64,000 nt of DNA from Corylus avellana (GCF_901000735.1 NC_081544.1:9239608-9303607), one strand, 5' to 3'. Counted from the stretch's first letter, positions 20,521 through 31,594 are shown. Numbers and translations: made by a program. Notes: a model not told the origin generated them from the letters alone.

Positions 20521-21411
20521 TGTTTGCTATAATCCTGAAAATTGTTTAAAAAATATTTTTCGAGGTTTGATTCGTATGGAAAATCGTCGACTATTTTTCA
20601 TATAATTTGAGGAGTTGCGAGGAAAAGAGACGGATAAAATGAGCTGCGGAGAAAGAGAATTTGCGAGAATTAAAGGTTTTCTGAGAAAAATTGTGAAAAG
20701 CCTTTTTGTGGTGCCCACCTGTCCTAGTAGGTGTTTGGGTAACTTGAGATCTACTTGAGCAGATCGGCCCCATAAGGCTCTCACAATTGGCTATCAGATT
20801 GTGGAAGAGCAGTGAAAAATGGTTTACGCAGATAAAAAGCATATACCATTTTTAACGTTGTGAATGTTATTTTTTGTAGTCAACAAAAAACACATTTTAA
20901 GTTGAACACCGCATTACACACTCAAACATTGAAAAAAGAAAAAGAAAAGAAAAGTATTTTACACCGAACACGAGGAAAATTAGTGAGCCAACATTGGGCT
21001 TAGCCCAAGCCTAACTACCTCCCCCCACCCCCCCTCTCTCTCTCCTCTCTCTCATACTCCAACAAGCAACCATATGATTCAAGTAAAGATAGATAAAAGG
21101 GTGTTTGTTTGAAGCCTTGAAAGAGTATGAAGTTATAACTTGCAAGGAACGTGTGAGAAGCTTAGCCTTCATTGCCAAGTGTGTAAACCTTATCTTGAAG
21201 TGACCAAATCTGCATATTACCTCATCCCTTGACGTGCTCCTCTATATTCCACCTTAATTTCTTGTCTTTCCAAGCACTCCCACACGTAATCACCATTGGA
21301 AAAGTAGCTTCAAACTTCATCCCCCCGCCTTATTCAACTTTCTCATTTTATATATATATATATATATATACATATAGTCATTGTCGTCTATAAGGAAGAA
21401 AATAGTTCAAT
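20460..21411. other. Promoter-side flank of the 215-residue gene
   Basis: 20460-20900 carries aaaatattttt/gaaaatcgtcg-type phrases seen in decayed MITEs and recurring loosely at 24230-24510. A C-run plus CT repeat is at about 21018-21050. A TA repeat (about 21350-21371) within tctcattttatatatata sits 40-65 bp before the start codon and could serve as, or disrupt, a TATA element. Confidence 0.4.
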
Positions 21412-22259
21412 ATGTCTAGAACAGGTTCCTGGGTTTCCTACAAGTTGCCAAGTATTCTTCAACTACTTCTTCATCAGAGATCTTTCTCCGGCCGCTGTGC
21501 CAGCGGTTTTGCTGCAGATTATAAGCTTGGAAATGGGGGTTATAATCGGATGAACAGAAGGGTCATTCAGTTCTTCAGCACCAATTATAGCAAAACGCAA
21601 ACAAAACTCGATGCCAATAAGTAATTACCCTTTCCTCCAAATACTTTATTTTTCAAAAATAAATAATCTCTTCATACCTTTTACATGTTGATCTGGTGAT
21701 TATCATTCCAGGGTCAATCATGGAAATGGAAAGTTTCAATCACCAGCACCAGCCCCTCCAAAGCTCTTCTTCCCTCGATGGTATGTATATAATTATATAC
21801 CCTAATTTACGATTTAATTTTTCAAGAAAAAGAAAAATGGGTGCACATTCAAGCATATTGATATAAGAATTTTATTCTTTAACGACCTCGCTAATAAGTC
21901 GTTGCAATCAAGGCATAAGGTGGTCCCATATATATATATATATATATATTTTTTTTAATTTTGCCACCCTAAATTAAATGTTCTAGTTCCGCTCTAATTG
22001 CAATTACTCAATCGAGAAAAATTATATTATTATTCGTGTCACTGATAATAATAAAAGTCGCGATGAAATAATTAATGTAACAACCTTAATTGATTATGCC
22101 ACAAAAAGAGGCATGTTTGCCATCGATGAAGAGAAAAAGAGTTTTGACGAGTTACCTTACCTAGCTACCATGAATGCAGGGCAAAATGGGTTTGGGGCTC
22201 TATATTGGCTATCTCGCTGCCGTTGTGGAACCAGGATTGGGGAAAACTACGAAGAATTG

Positions 22260-22296
<37 letters not shown>

Positions 22297-23620
22297 GCTG
22301 CTGAATTTTTCATTAATATATGGTTTAAAATTAACATTTACACCTAAATCTTTTCATTTTATGCTTCTCTTATATATTTTTAGCTGTACAATTTAGTAAA
22401 CATGATTTTTGGTAATAAGATTATTGTTTATGTCTCTTTAGTTGCTTAAATCGAATTAAAATTTTGCTTGGACAGGGGGATTTTTTATTTATTTTTTTAT
22501 TTTTTAAAAAAAAAACTTTCAAAAATAAGTATTTCCTAGATTTAAAGAGTATAATTTGGAAAAACATAAACTTGACCTACAAACTTGACCTAGCTAGGAC
22601 GCTTAGAGTATGTTTGAGATTGCATTTAAAAAATGGATTTTTTAAGTCAAAAAGCATTTTTTGGCCATTTTTGGGCTTTTTAACCCTTAAAATTACTTTT
22701 AATTTTTTTACTAAATGGGTATTTTTTATTTATTTATTTTTTTTTCAAATAGACTTTTTGAGTGCTCAATGCACTTTTAGGCTCTTCAAATACACATCCA
22801 AATAGGCCGTAGATGCTGACTGCTGCACATCTTCTATATAGCTTTTACGACGGTCCCTATCTAATTCAAAATTTTTTATGAAAGAGAGTAGAAGTAGATT
22901 TGAACCGTTAAAAAAAACTATAGAAAATGTGCTTTTTTTTTTTTCTTTTTTCTTTTTCTTTTTTAACAGCATTTAAGCCAAATTCACAAAAGTGAAAGTT
23001 TTAATTCGAAAATCTATCAAAACAAAAATGATATTAAAACAATTTTTGTCATGTGCTAGTAATGTCAGTGAATTTTATTTTGTTTTTAATGGAAATGATG
23101 TTTTAGGAGAGGCCGATATGGTGGTTGAAGAGGTGGAAGGCGTTGCAAAGGTGGTTGAAAAGGTGGCGACTGTTGCAGAGAAAATATCAGCAGAGGTTGC
23201 AGATAAGCTGCCTGAGAAAGGCAAGCTGAAGGAAGCTGCTTTGTTTGTCGAACATGTTGCAGAAGAGGCTGCCCATGATGCTCAATTGACAGAAAATTTC
23301 ATTCAAAAGGTATTTTTTTTTGTCTTTGTTTTTTCTGTTGTCTTTTTTAGGTATTTTGGTCCTTAATTGACCAACATCCTAATCATTTTTATCAAACAAA
23401 ACAGTTTGTTTGATTCAACTGATGCATCAAAGGAAAGGAAAAAAAAAAAAAAATCTCTTTTTCAAATGAAAAATGTGATTAAATGGTGCATTAGTTTAGA
23501 TGTCTAATTAGGCCTTCAAAATGTCTCTAAATGTAGGTGGATGCATTGAAGGAAGACCTTGAGGCACTGGTTGAACCCATAATTGGTCAGATTGCAAAGA
23601 AACAATCTGGAGAAAAGTAA
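21412..23620 (+). CDS. Five-exon gene, organelle-targeted single-pass protein
   Basis: Exons 21412-21620, 21712-21780, 22180-22262, 23107-23309 and 23537-23620 join in frame with GT..AG at every intron, giving 215 residues. The N terminus (MSRTGSWVSYKLPSIL, then Arg/Ser-rich with RRVIQFFS at 49-56) looks like a mitochondrial or plastid targeting peptide. A Pro/Ala stretch (SPAPAPPK) follows, then a hydrophobic segment at about 93-109 (WAKWVWGSILAISLPLW). The rest is acidic and helical, Ala/Val/Glu/Lys-rich (GEADMVVEEVEGVAKVVEK at 121-139) and ends LVEPIIGQIAKKQSGEK. This layout matches a family of plant proteins of unknown function. I infer an organelle membrane protein with a soluble amphipathic helical domain; no catalytic motif is visible. 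The frame open at 22113-22304 is exon 3 read in the wrong frame. Intact by eye, function unknown. Confidence 0.85.
22263..22294 (+). repeat. TA microsatellite starting at intron 3 donor
   Basis: The 5' splice site of intron 3 is GTATATATATAT..., about 15 TA units beginning at the donor itself. Slippage here would alter bases +3 onward of the donor. Confidence 0.85.
22600..22815. repeat. MITE-like sequence in intron 3
   Basis: Starts ttagagtatgtttgagattgc and ends aaatacacatccaaataggc, an imperfect inverted arrangement (gtatgtttgagattg.. / ..tacacatccaaat) with T-rich interior. It resembles widespread plant non-autonomous elements that begin with a gtgtgtttgg-like motif. The rest of intron 3 (22263-23106) is A/T-rich. 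Confidence 0.35.
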
Positions 23621-23629
23621 TGAATATTG

Positions 23630-24116
23630 TGTTGGAATATAGGTTTCAATCTAGGTTTAATTTGATTTTTTGATTATTTATTTATATATTCCATCTCCAT
23701 GGTTAATTGATTATAATCAAATCAATTATTGAATTTGATTATCTTATTTGCATTGTCTTCTTCACTTATCCCAAATATTTTCCCAATAAATAGGGAGTCA
23801 TTTGTAATGCAAATATATTAATAAATAAGAGCACAATATAACCCGCCTTTAAGCCAATTCTCAAGTGGAAGCAAGTATCTAACACTGAGCCATCCAAAAT
23901 TATCTTGTCCCATTTCTCTCTTTCTTTCGCTATTTTTCTCTTTAATTTTCCATTGATTCCATTATGAAATTCTTCATATTGAAGAAAGAGAACAAAATGG
24001 GTGAGGATTTAGCACAAATGGATGAGGATTTAGTTGCAAGTACAAATCATACAGATCAGGCCCATATTACCGTTAGGTACCCATTCTCACAAACCCTGGA
24101 AGTCAGCCTTCACTAG
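23630..24116 (+). other. Possible Copia LTR remnant and 50-codon frame
   Basis: Ten bases after the gene's stop codon comes TGTTGGAATATAGG, an LTR-like start, with aataaatagggag as a TATA-like element near 23786 and a degraded primer-like phrase (gtatctaacactgagcca) near 23874. A 50-codon open frame follows at 23964-24116 (MKFFILKKENKMGEDLAQMD at its start). It may be a short non-autonomous element forming the 3' flank, or simply 3' untranslated sequence. Confidence 0.3.
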
Positions 24117-24716
24117 TGTTCATGGGCCATATTTAGAAAAGGAATTGTAGATAAAGGAAGCTTTTCTAATCGTGCAATTTAAGAGAAAAACATCAAATAC
24201 CACAAAACACAAAATATGGGTTTGACAAAAAACGCTTTCTTAGTTTCGAAAAATAGTTTTTATTTTTAAATTTCATAAACATTTTATGAGTTTGAGTTCG
24301 TCTTTCTCAAACCACCGAAATGCTGTTGGACCACCATTGGAGTTCACTGGGCCTCTGTTGGAGGTTAACGGAAGTTGTCGATTGTTTTCTACCATCGCTC
24401 ATTGTCATATGAGCCAAATTCCGAAAATATTTTACGAAAAATCTTTTTTGTTTTTTGTTTTTAAACAAAATGATTTGATTGCAAATATTTTCGACATAAA
24501 ATTTTTATATTAAAACAAATGGAGCGTAAAGTAAGAAATTAGAATCTGCATTCCAACAACAAAGTAAGATAAAGGAAAGAGAGTAAAACAAAATTTAGTC
24601 CGTAGAGAGAGCACATGCTTCACGCAAATACTCTGTAAAAGGCATTTACAAGCTTCACACAAAAGATTAGAAGTTAGAATTTGTTGGGTAATGGATCAGC
24701 CACAATAACCAAATAA
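24117..24716. other. Intergenic, MITE-like scraps
   Basis: aaaaaacgctttcttagttt..gaaaatattttacg..aaacaaatggagcg suggests a decayed element at about 24215-24530. No reading frame or clear ends. 24530-24716 has no recognisable feature. Confidence 0.35.
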
Positions 24717-25520
24717 TGTTGCGCAAATATCCACCTAATTAAGAGACGATTAGATGTACGTTTTACTCGCAAGTGTTCAAGATCAAAACGATAGTATAGA
24801 AAACAAGTACGAAATCATTCCCACGAGGATTGGTATAGATTACGCTTAAAAGAATTGCCTAAATAAATAACTGAATTAAACAAGATAAAATATTGAGTTG
24901 AAATAATAAGAATGAAAGGGTAGGATTTTGATATCCACTGCTAATCATACTTGAATAAGATAAAAAATATGCCAATGCTAATACCATATCAAGATACCCA
25001 ATGTTTGCCAACCTAAGGGCATGGTATCTACTTAAGCTATTGATCTCCCTAAGCAACGAATTAAGCATGGTATCTACTCTAATTATTTTCCCTTTCAAAA
25101 GATTTAGCATGGTATCTACTAAGTTGTTCTTCAAGAAAGCATAAATCTATGGAGATCGACAAACACATGAAGTCTAGAGCATGGTATCTACTTCTGGTTT
25201 TTCATGTTGATTAATCGAAGAACCTGTGATGGGATTCTTTTGTCACTCTATTAAGCCCAGGACTCGGTCATACAAATTGACTTAAATAACAAATCCATAC
25301 CACATACATATGATGATCAAGCACATTCATGTGAGGAATTCAATAACATAGGAATTAATTAAGTTAAGTATCACAATATGAATTGTAGCAAATGCGCCAA
25401 TATATAAATCCTAAAGAGATATGATTAGGGCTTCAATCGAGCCCTAACTAAAGTATTAGTTACACATAATTCGAATGGAAATCATCATCATAAGAAAATA
25501 ATAAGAAAAGAAGAAAAACC
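24717..25520 (-). mobile_element. Ty3-type LTR-A1, 3' part (inverted)
   Basis: Reverse complement of the distal two thirds of LTR-A1 (compare 38890-39694). On the minus strand it ends ..ATTTGCGCAACA at 24717. It carries four copies of the gcatggtatctact motif. Its 5' third is missing: at about 25520 the LTR joins the BAHD fragment through a short similar stretch (aagaaaaac(c)c). Confidence 0.8.
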
Positions 25521-25799
25521 CAAACTCTTCGACCATAACGATGCAACTTTATCCAGCTCGCAATCACAAGGTTGGGGTTCCCTAGAAAAGATGCTTCCGT
25601 GTTTCCATGGACATTAAAGTTGATCCTCAGTGCACCTACATTATCCTGACTTGTCATAAAATCAAGAGCGGACCTTATGTACTCATCTATCATTCTCTTA
25701 GTTGCTTCCCTAATAACTCCAGTAGCATAGCTCAATGGCTTCGACAAGAGCTCCCCATCAAGACATGTCCATAGAGCAGAAGCATACAAAGAGATTAAT

Positions 25800-26149
25800 G
25801 AAGCGTTAGGGCTACATCTTTAGTGTATTGAAATTTCTTGTGTGTTTCATAATAAATGATATTTATAAAGAGATCAGGAATAGTGACCAAGAAACCCTAA
25901 TCTCAAGCGGTTGGTTCAAGTGATAAGTCGCTTGGCCATGATACCTCATGAAGCATTATGTCTAAGCCTTCGACCCCCCTTAAGTGCAAACAAGTTTTGG
26001 GATTGCACTTGTAGGCAAAAACTCGAGCTTTACCCAACTCGTGTAAAGGGGACAAAGGCTTTAGTTATCAAAAAAAAAAAAAAAGTGACGAAGAAACCCT
26101 AGAATAAATAAGGGAATAAATCTTAACATAGAGAATAAATATTCTAACA
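25800..26149 (-). mobile_element. Copia LTR fragment nested in BAHD pseudogene
   Basis: On the minus strand it starts TGTTAGAATATTTATTC at 26149, contains ttctagggtttctt, a TATA-like ctctttataaatatc and an aaacacacaag downstream region, paralleling the LTR at 219-434. The far end is uncertain (about 25800-25830). It is split by a SINE at 25900-26083. Confidence 0.5.
25900..26083 (+). mobile_element. tRNA-derived SINE with target duplication
   Basis: A 184-bp unit with a Pol III box A (TGGTTCAAGTG, 25912-25922), a box B-like CCTTCGACCCC (25967-25977) and a poly-A tail (26070-26083). It is flanked by 18-bp direct repeats AGTGACCAAGAAACCCTA (25882-25899) and AGTGACGAAGAAACCCTA (26084-26101), one mismatch. 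Box spacing, size and tail all fit a plant SINE inserted by LINE machinery. The few differences in the duplication suggest a moderately young insertion. Confidence 0.9.
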
Positions 26150-26808
26150 GGATCATCAACATGTTCTTTTGATATGATATCTCATTGGCATTCTTCCACA
26201 GTCCCTTGACTTGCTCTCTAGACTTTAGTGACCTTCAACAAGGTGACAATGGTTTTCTTCTTTTGCTCTGCCTTCATGTCCAACGAACCTATCAAGAGTG
26301 GGGGCTTGGAAAACTCTATATGATCAAAGCGCGGAGGCATAAGTGGTTGATCACGAGAATGGCATATGGCTGTTCCAACACAAAAGCCACCACAACAAAA
26401 TCTTGTCACTTGCACCAACAATAGAGGCCACTCTTTAATCGGAGTACTATAATCAGTCTTTGGAACAAGATCTTGGACTACCACGGTTGGTGTAAAATCA
26501 CCAAGATCATCCACTTCTGCTTCAGAGCATGCTTCCACTAGTTTGGCTCCCATGGTGTTGCAATCGAGTTCGAACTGGCCTCCTTCAGCCGACCACAGCT
26601 GGCCGGCTAGCGGGTAGTAGTTGACCAATGCGTGGCTTAGAGAACTTTTCATTGTGTCAGATGAAAAGGGTAGGATGTTATCATTCTTATTGTTGTTGGG
26701 TTTGTAAATAGAGACGAGGGTCTTGTGAGTGCACTGCATCATTTGGTCGCTCTCTGATAACCATAATATCCCACTTGGGGTAGGCTTTCTTGGAACGATC
26801 ATAAACAA

Positions 26809-27844
26809 GAGAGAGAGTGTAGGGTATTGACTTCACCTCTATCCGCACAACAATGGCTAATCATAATGAATCTCAGAAATTCATTCTATGCATGTTATAA
26901 ATAAACAAGAAACTACCTTATTAAAGAATAAGCATAATCTATCTTCGGTTGGAACAGATCATTCACCTAACCACTAAGATGCAGTACGATCCGTCTTCCC
27001 TAGGTATAAATTATCAAATTCTTTAACAGGATACATACAATCAATGAATAAGTGTAACCCATCTTCGGTTGGCATAGACTGTCTACCTAAATTACACTAA
27101 ACTAGGGTGTAGTACAATCCGTCTTCCCTAGGCATGGCCTATCAAATCCTATTGATCATATGTCAATTAAACCCATTGTATAACCATCATCCTCATAATC
27201 ACAGAAAACAAGAATGATTTGAGATCAACAAAGTAAAATACTTTTTAAGACAAGAGAAGAATTTCACAAATATTGATTTTGGAATTTAAGAACAATTGTA
27301 TTTAATAATTAAGAACATAATCAAAAAGTAGCAATTCTCGTAGTGATACAATCAACATGCATAAATTGAAAATCTAGAAATTAAATACAATCAAACCATT
27401 GTGCTTGGATAGGGTTACATCAACACCCCATGAAGGGGTTTAGCCACTCATGATCTTCTAAGCTCCAAAGACAATTTTATGATTTCTAGCTCTGAGAAGC
27501 GGTGTGTTTATTTTCAATGTTTAGAGGCCTATTTATAGAGATTAGGAGAACCCTAAAAACCCTAGAAAAACTAGAGGTCAGGCTCCCAGTCCAATTAGGA
27601 GACTGAAAACCAATTCCAAGCTATAAAAGGATTCTTGCCGTGCACTGTACGCCCGTGTGCGCTTGATCCTAAGGATGCGCGCTCGATCCTAAGTCCAGAA
27701 TGCCTCCAGCTTTTGCCTTTTAAGCCCCATTTTCAATGGTTTGCCAAATAAAACCTAAAACACAAAAATCAAACAAATAACAATGCTAAGGAATTAACAT
27801 ATGCAAATTAAGTGGCTTGAATGTGCAACATTCGACGCTTATCG
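26809..27844 (-). mobile_element. Ty3-type LTR-A2, 5' part (inverted)
   Basis: Reverse complement of about the first 1.04 kb of the LTR at 4357-5660, including the ccaaccgaagatggg and gggaagacggat blocks. Its start is at 27844 (CGATAAGCGTCG, the TG changed to CG), preceded on the minus strand by tttgagggtg, a purine-rich tract typical before a 3' LTR. The last ~220 bp are missing: it joins BAHD sequence at an aagagagagag run. Confidence 0.8.
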
Positions 27845-29224
27845 CACCCTCAAACTTACATATTGCTAGTCCCTTAGCAATATAAAACAGAAAATAAACT
27901 GACAAACAAAACGATATGTCCATCTTTCCTGGGATGTACGATTGCATTTAGCGTATGCAACATGCCTTTTAAACCCCTAGGCATTCTCTAGAGGACAAGT
28001 AAAGTCTCGTGAGGGTTTTCCAGGAATGATACCCACAAACATTGTCATCATTATGTCATTCAAAAGGATAAAGCATCACAAAAATAATGGTTCTCATTCA
28101 TTAGCAAGCTTAAAATTGTAAACTTCATCTTCAAAATTTCAAGGAATTTATAAGTCAAATCACTTACAAATGGCAGGTTGAGATACACAAATTTCAATTA
28201 GTGCAAAGTGAACTAACACATAATCATGAGGATTCAAAATAATTCCAATATGAATGAATCACTATCTTAGAATTCATTGGTCTTCATATCAAATGAAACA
28301 ACCAAGGCATACTTTTTTTTTTTTTTTTTGTAGGCTTTGCAATGCTTAGCTCTCTTAAGCTTTCTAGTTGACCCATATATCGAGTGTTAGGCCAATGTCT
28401 CCCAAACCAAATGGCTTTAGGGCACTAGGTGTAAAGACACCCCTAAGAACTTACTAACTCGAGTCAAAAATGCTATGAAGCTAAGCTAGCCATTTTATTA
28501 ATCAACCCAAAAATTTCACTTTTTGACGTGAATACTCACTACTTAATGAAGCAAGAGGTCCGGTTACTCAGCGAAAAATTCAAACTTGATTTTTATTTTT
28601 ATTTTTTAGTTATAGCATGCCAAAGTTATTCATCCAATATGTAACCCAATAGAATTCAAGATATTGAAAACAAACATAATTGGTCTCAAAATTCATACCT
28701 CACAAACATGTGCTAGTGTGCTCGAGATAGATTTAAATTGAAACAAGAAGCATCTCATGTTGCCGAAAGTAAGTAACAAGACTCAAAATTCCTAAGTCAT
28801 ATGATCATGTGTTCATAACTTTAAGCCTATCAATGAAATTTAAACCAAAACCAAAGGTCAACCATATGCTTAAGAATGACATAACAACAAAAATGGATCA
28901 TGTTTTGTCTTTCCATACCTCCAAACTTGAATCATACATTGTCCCCAATGTATGTATAGAACTAAAGAATAAGATCAAGAGTATAGGAACACCTAAATGA
29001 GTAGATGTGGGCATATCATACCCCCAAACTTGAATGCAAAAACACATGTCCTAAAAAAAATGTGATACTCCAACCAAATACCAATCAAGTGCACACATTG
29101 TTGTAAAAATATAATCAAGGAATGAAACAACAATGGATAATGTAAAATTGGATGGAGATCATGTACCCTGGTGGAATGAGGAGTCGAGTGCACAGGACCT
29201 GCACTCGATCCTATGAGGTATTTT
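27845..29224 (-). mobile_element. Ty3 3' internal region (inverted)
   Basis: Sequence upstream of the 3' LTR. Its part nearest the LTR matches 57020-57270, which lies in the same position before another LTR-A (..cactagcaatat..tttgggggtg). No pol domain is recognisable. A T run is at about 28311-28330. The remainder is A/T-rich and non-coding. Confidence 0.6.
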
Positions 29225-29590
29225 TCAATTGAAGTACGAGTTCCGAAGGATCTTACCTTGATCCTTCAGAAGTCCAAGTAAGCTCTTCCATCCCTTCATC
29301 TTTATGATCATGTAGCACTCCACAAGGAAGAGGATTCCTCTTAACATCCCGAAATTGCTTCTCCCAGTAAATGGGTCTTGATGCTCCCCATGACGATGTT
29401 CAGGGTGTTTGTCCCGAACTAGTTTCATGATCAACCTATTGTCTCTATGGGAGTTCTCAAAAACTAGGGTAGCCAGGGAATTTGCCAAAAAAAATTTCAC
29501 CCCAATGAAATTCACTTCAGCAACCTCTGAATGAAATGTGTTCCATGTGGGGTTGTCATCAGGTGGTGGAGTACTTGAAGTGCGAGGCAT
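29225..29590 (-). CDS. 121-residue frame in Ty3 3' region, unrecognised
   Basis: Starts MPRTSSTPPPDDNPTWNTFH and continues with FIGVKFFLANSLATLVFEN, a His-rich DKHPEHRHGEHQD and a hydrophobic MLRGILFLVECYMIIKMK. It lies in the orientation of the flanking Ty3 3' region, between pol-side sequence and the 3' LTR, the place where some plant Ty3 lineages carry an extra reading frame. I cannot match it to a named family. The frame may be a remnant of a longer one. Function unknown. Confidence 0.35.
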   Translation of the reverse strand: MPRTSSTPPPDDNPTWNTFHSEVAEVNFIGVKFFLANSLATLVFENSHRDNRLIMKLVRDKHPEHRHGEHQDPFTGRSNFGMLRGILFLVECYMIIKMKGWKSLLGLLKDQGKILRNSYFN

Positions 29591-30960
29591 AGGCTACTTT
29601 ATAGGTTATAACTATCATATATGGTCTACCCGAGATATAACCCCTTCTCAGCAGGGTTGGCGTTGTCTTGAGGGACCATTCATACAATGTCGGTGCTCCG
29701 ACTATTGTACGCTATCGTCCATTTCTAGCATCCCAACCGAGTCCGACCTCGAGTGGCCCACCCTACTAATGATGTATACCCTGTAGTGACCAACCATTAG
29801 GCAATGGTTACGCCGGTCACAAATAACCATTGGATCTAAGGCCCATATAACACACATACATTTGACCATAGAATCAAGTCTATATAGTAAACCCATGGCC
29901 ATTATTCCGCACATACCGGTTTACCATGTCATATAATGCATCTTATCAACCAGTTGTTAAAGCAGTTACTAAGTTATTACAAAAAGAAGACATGCTCATA
30001 TCATACACGTAGTCAGTCAGCTGACATATCCCATATTTTTAAGGAAAGTGTTCATAAGTGTTTACTTACCTCATTCACTTGCTCGAGTCGTTTGACATCA
30101 CGAATCCCTGCTATAACAAAATATGACTCATTGTTATAAGCAGTACTAGAGAACTCTATAAGGTTCCATCTAACGAAAATGACTATTAAAACCTTTGGAC
30201 TACATTTTGGGACAAAGAGCTGTGTGACCTGCTCTCTGGGCAAGTGCTCGCTCCCTAGGGCGACCATTCGGCCAAGGAGCTAGGGTTTTGGCCAAAAACT
30301 CACAAATGTGTTTAAGGCTCCTATCTACAGCTATGAGTTGGTACTTTTATTCCTAGGCTCAGACACATATCATAAGAAAACACAACATAAAGAATCAAAG
30401 AGGTGTTTAAAAGCCTTTTGAAAACATTTCTTGGTTTTGTTAAAAAGATAGGTATAAGAGCTTGTCATAGCATCTTTAAAATTTGTAACACTAGGAAATC
30501 ATTAACAATAATTAAAAAGCATGAAAGAAGGATTCAAAAGTCACCTTAGAAGATAGCAAGAATTCAAACTCCCTCATTTCTTCAAAAACACCCAAAAACC
30601 TCACAAACTCTCAAAAATCAAACAAGTAGGGTTTCTCTAAGGCAACATGGGCTGAAATGAGGGCTGAGGGTCGTATGGGGGTGGGTTTATATAGGGAAAA
30701 ACGCTGAAGGTGATGCAAGGGAAATTATAAAAAGGTGTGAGCGCTCATGTACTATTTACAATAGGTTGAAAATGCTTTTCAGGCGTATGATTGGGTATTG
30801 TCCAATAATCTGAAAACTGGTCAACGAGTGCTCTCGTACTGTAGCAGTGAGCTCCCATGTACTGTTCACAAAAGGTAAAAAACGCTCAGATGTACGATTG
30901 GGTGTTGCACAAGTGGTATTGCATTGTTCATGTGAGCGCTCATGTAACACCCTGTGAAAA
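29591..30960. repeat. Diverged 1.4-kb repeat D, copy 1
   Basis: Shares ordered blocks with 31595-33020: gagggacc..tacaatg, attgtacgctat(c/t)gtcca, ctactaatgatgtat..cctgtagtgacc, acatttgaccata, atggcca(t/c)tat, and later gctcagatgta(c/t)gattgggt(g/a)ttgcacaag. The offset is about 2.0 kb. Divergence is high, so the two are old. Probably LTR-type sequence, but no clean ends were found. Confidence 0.6.
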
Positions 30961-31594
30961 TCAATTAACTGGTAATTGACTACATGGTTTCTCTCCATGC
31001 CTACATCCCTCATGGGACAAGATTCAGGGATCATTATCTCTCCTAAACGAGAGAATGTAGAGGAAGATATTAAACTATAGGAATAGAAAGCAAGAACTAA
31101 ATTTCATAACTATAATCACTAGAGTAAAGATAAAACATCATATTATAAATATGTCGTCAAATGTATGGTCAAGCACTGATCATCAAAATAAACATATTAC
31201 AGGCCCAAATCATTGTCTGAAAATAAGATAGCAAGGTCAACGCCTAATTTTAAGAAGTGCTAACATAATGACAATCTAAATCATCTTCGCTCGGATGGTT
31301 CCTCCATCGTCCCATATGGACTTCAGCCAAACGGGGTACATATCTACAAAAATGACCTGAATCAGATCCTGAGCAACCACCATGATCCGGTCTGAAGGCA
31401 TCCTCCTCAATGCTTGCTTAACCCCGTAATTTATACAAAATGAGGGGCAAAATAAAGGAGGGTAAGTCCAAAGACTTAGTGAGAGATAATGCACCCAATA
31501 CGCATGCCATTTAGTGATAAACTCCATTTTGTAAAGTATGCAATAGTTTAAGTATGCCAGTAATCCATGAAGGCAATATCTTATGGTATGAAAA
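30961..31594. other. Spacer between repeat D copies
   Basis: About 630 bp, A/T-rich, without a credible reading frame. A tgtaacaccctg phrase at about 30944 resembles starts of some plant Ty3 LTRs, but no matching end was found. Confidence 0.4.

Larger units (their letters stand above)
25521..26806 (-). pseudogene. BAHD acyltransferase pseudogene, interrupted
   Basis: Two minus-strand coding blocks belong to one plant BAHD acyltransferase, probably of the hydroxycinnamoyltransferase group. The N block (26806-about 26155) starts at VPRKPTPSGILWLSESDQ, lacking about ten first residues, and includes SLSHALVNYYPLAGQL and CGGFCVGTAICHS. It then jumps to DQPLMPPRFDH, so the catalytic HxxxDG motif and about 40 residues are deleted. 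A stop with frameshift follows KVTKV; another frame continues REQVKGLWKNANE. The C block (25789-25521) has DGELLSKPLSYATGVIREA and FLGNPNLVIASW and ends YGRRVW, where DFGWG is frameshifted and cut by LTR sequence. About 150 residues between blocks are replaced by a Copia LTR fragment holding a SINE. It is certainly non-functional. Both outer ends abut Ty3 LTR fragments. Confidence 0.88.

Noticed and set aside
22113..22304. 63-codon frame as a separate gene
   Set aside because: Its second half is exon 3 of the five-exon gene in a different frame, and it ends in TA-repeat-encoded YIYIYI.
25912..25977. A tRNA gene
   Set aside because: Boxes A and B are present but there is no cloverleaf, and the unit has a poly-A tail and target duplication, so it is a SINE.
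30944..30970. TGTAACACCCTG as the start of a full Ty3 LTR
   Set aside because: No matching LTR end, primer site or second copy with the same start was found.
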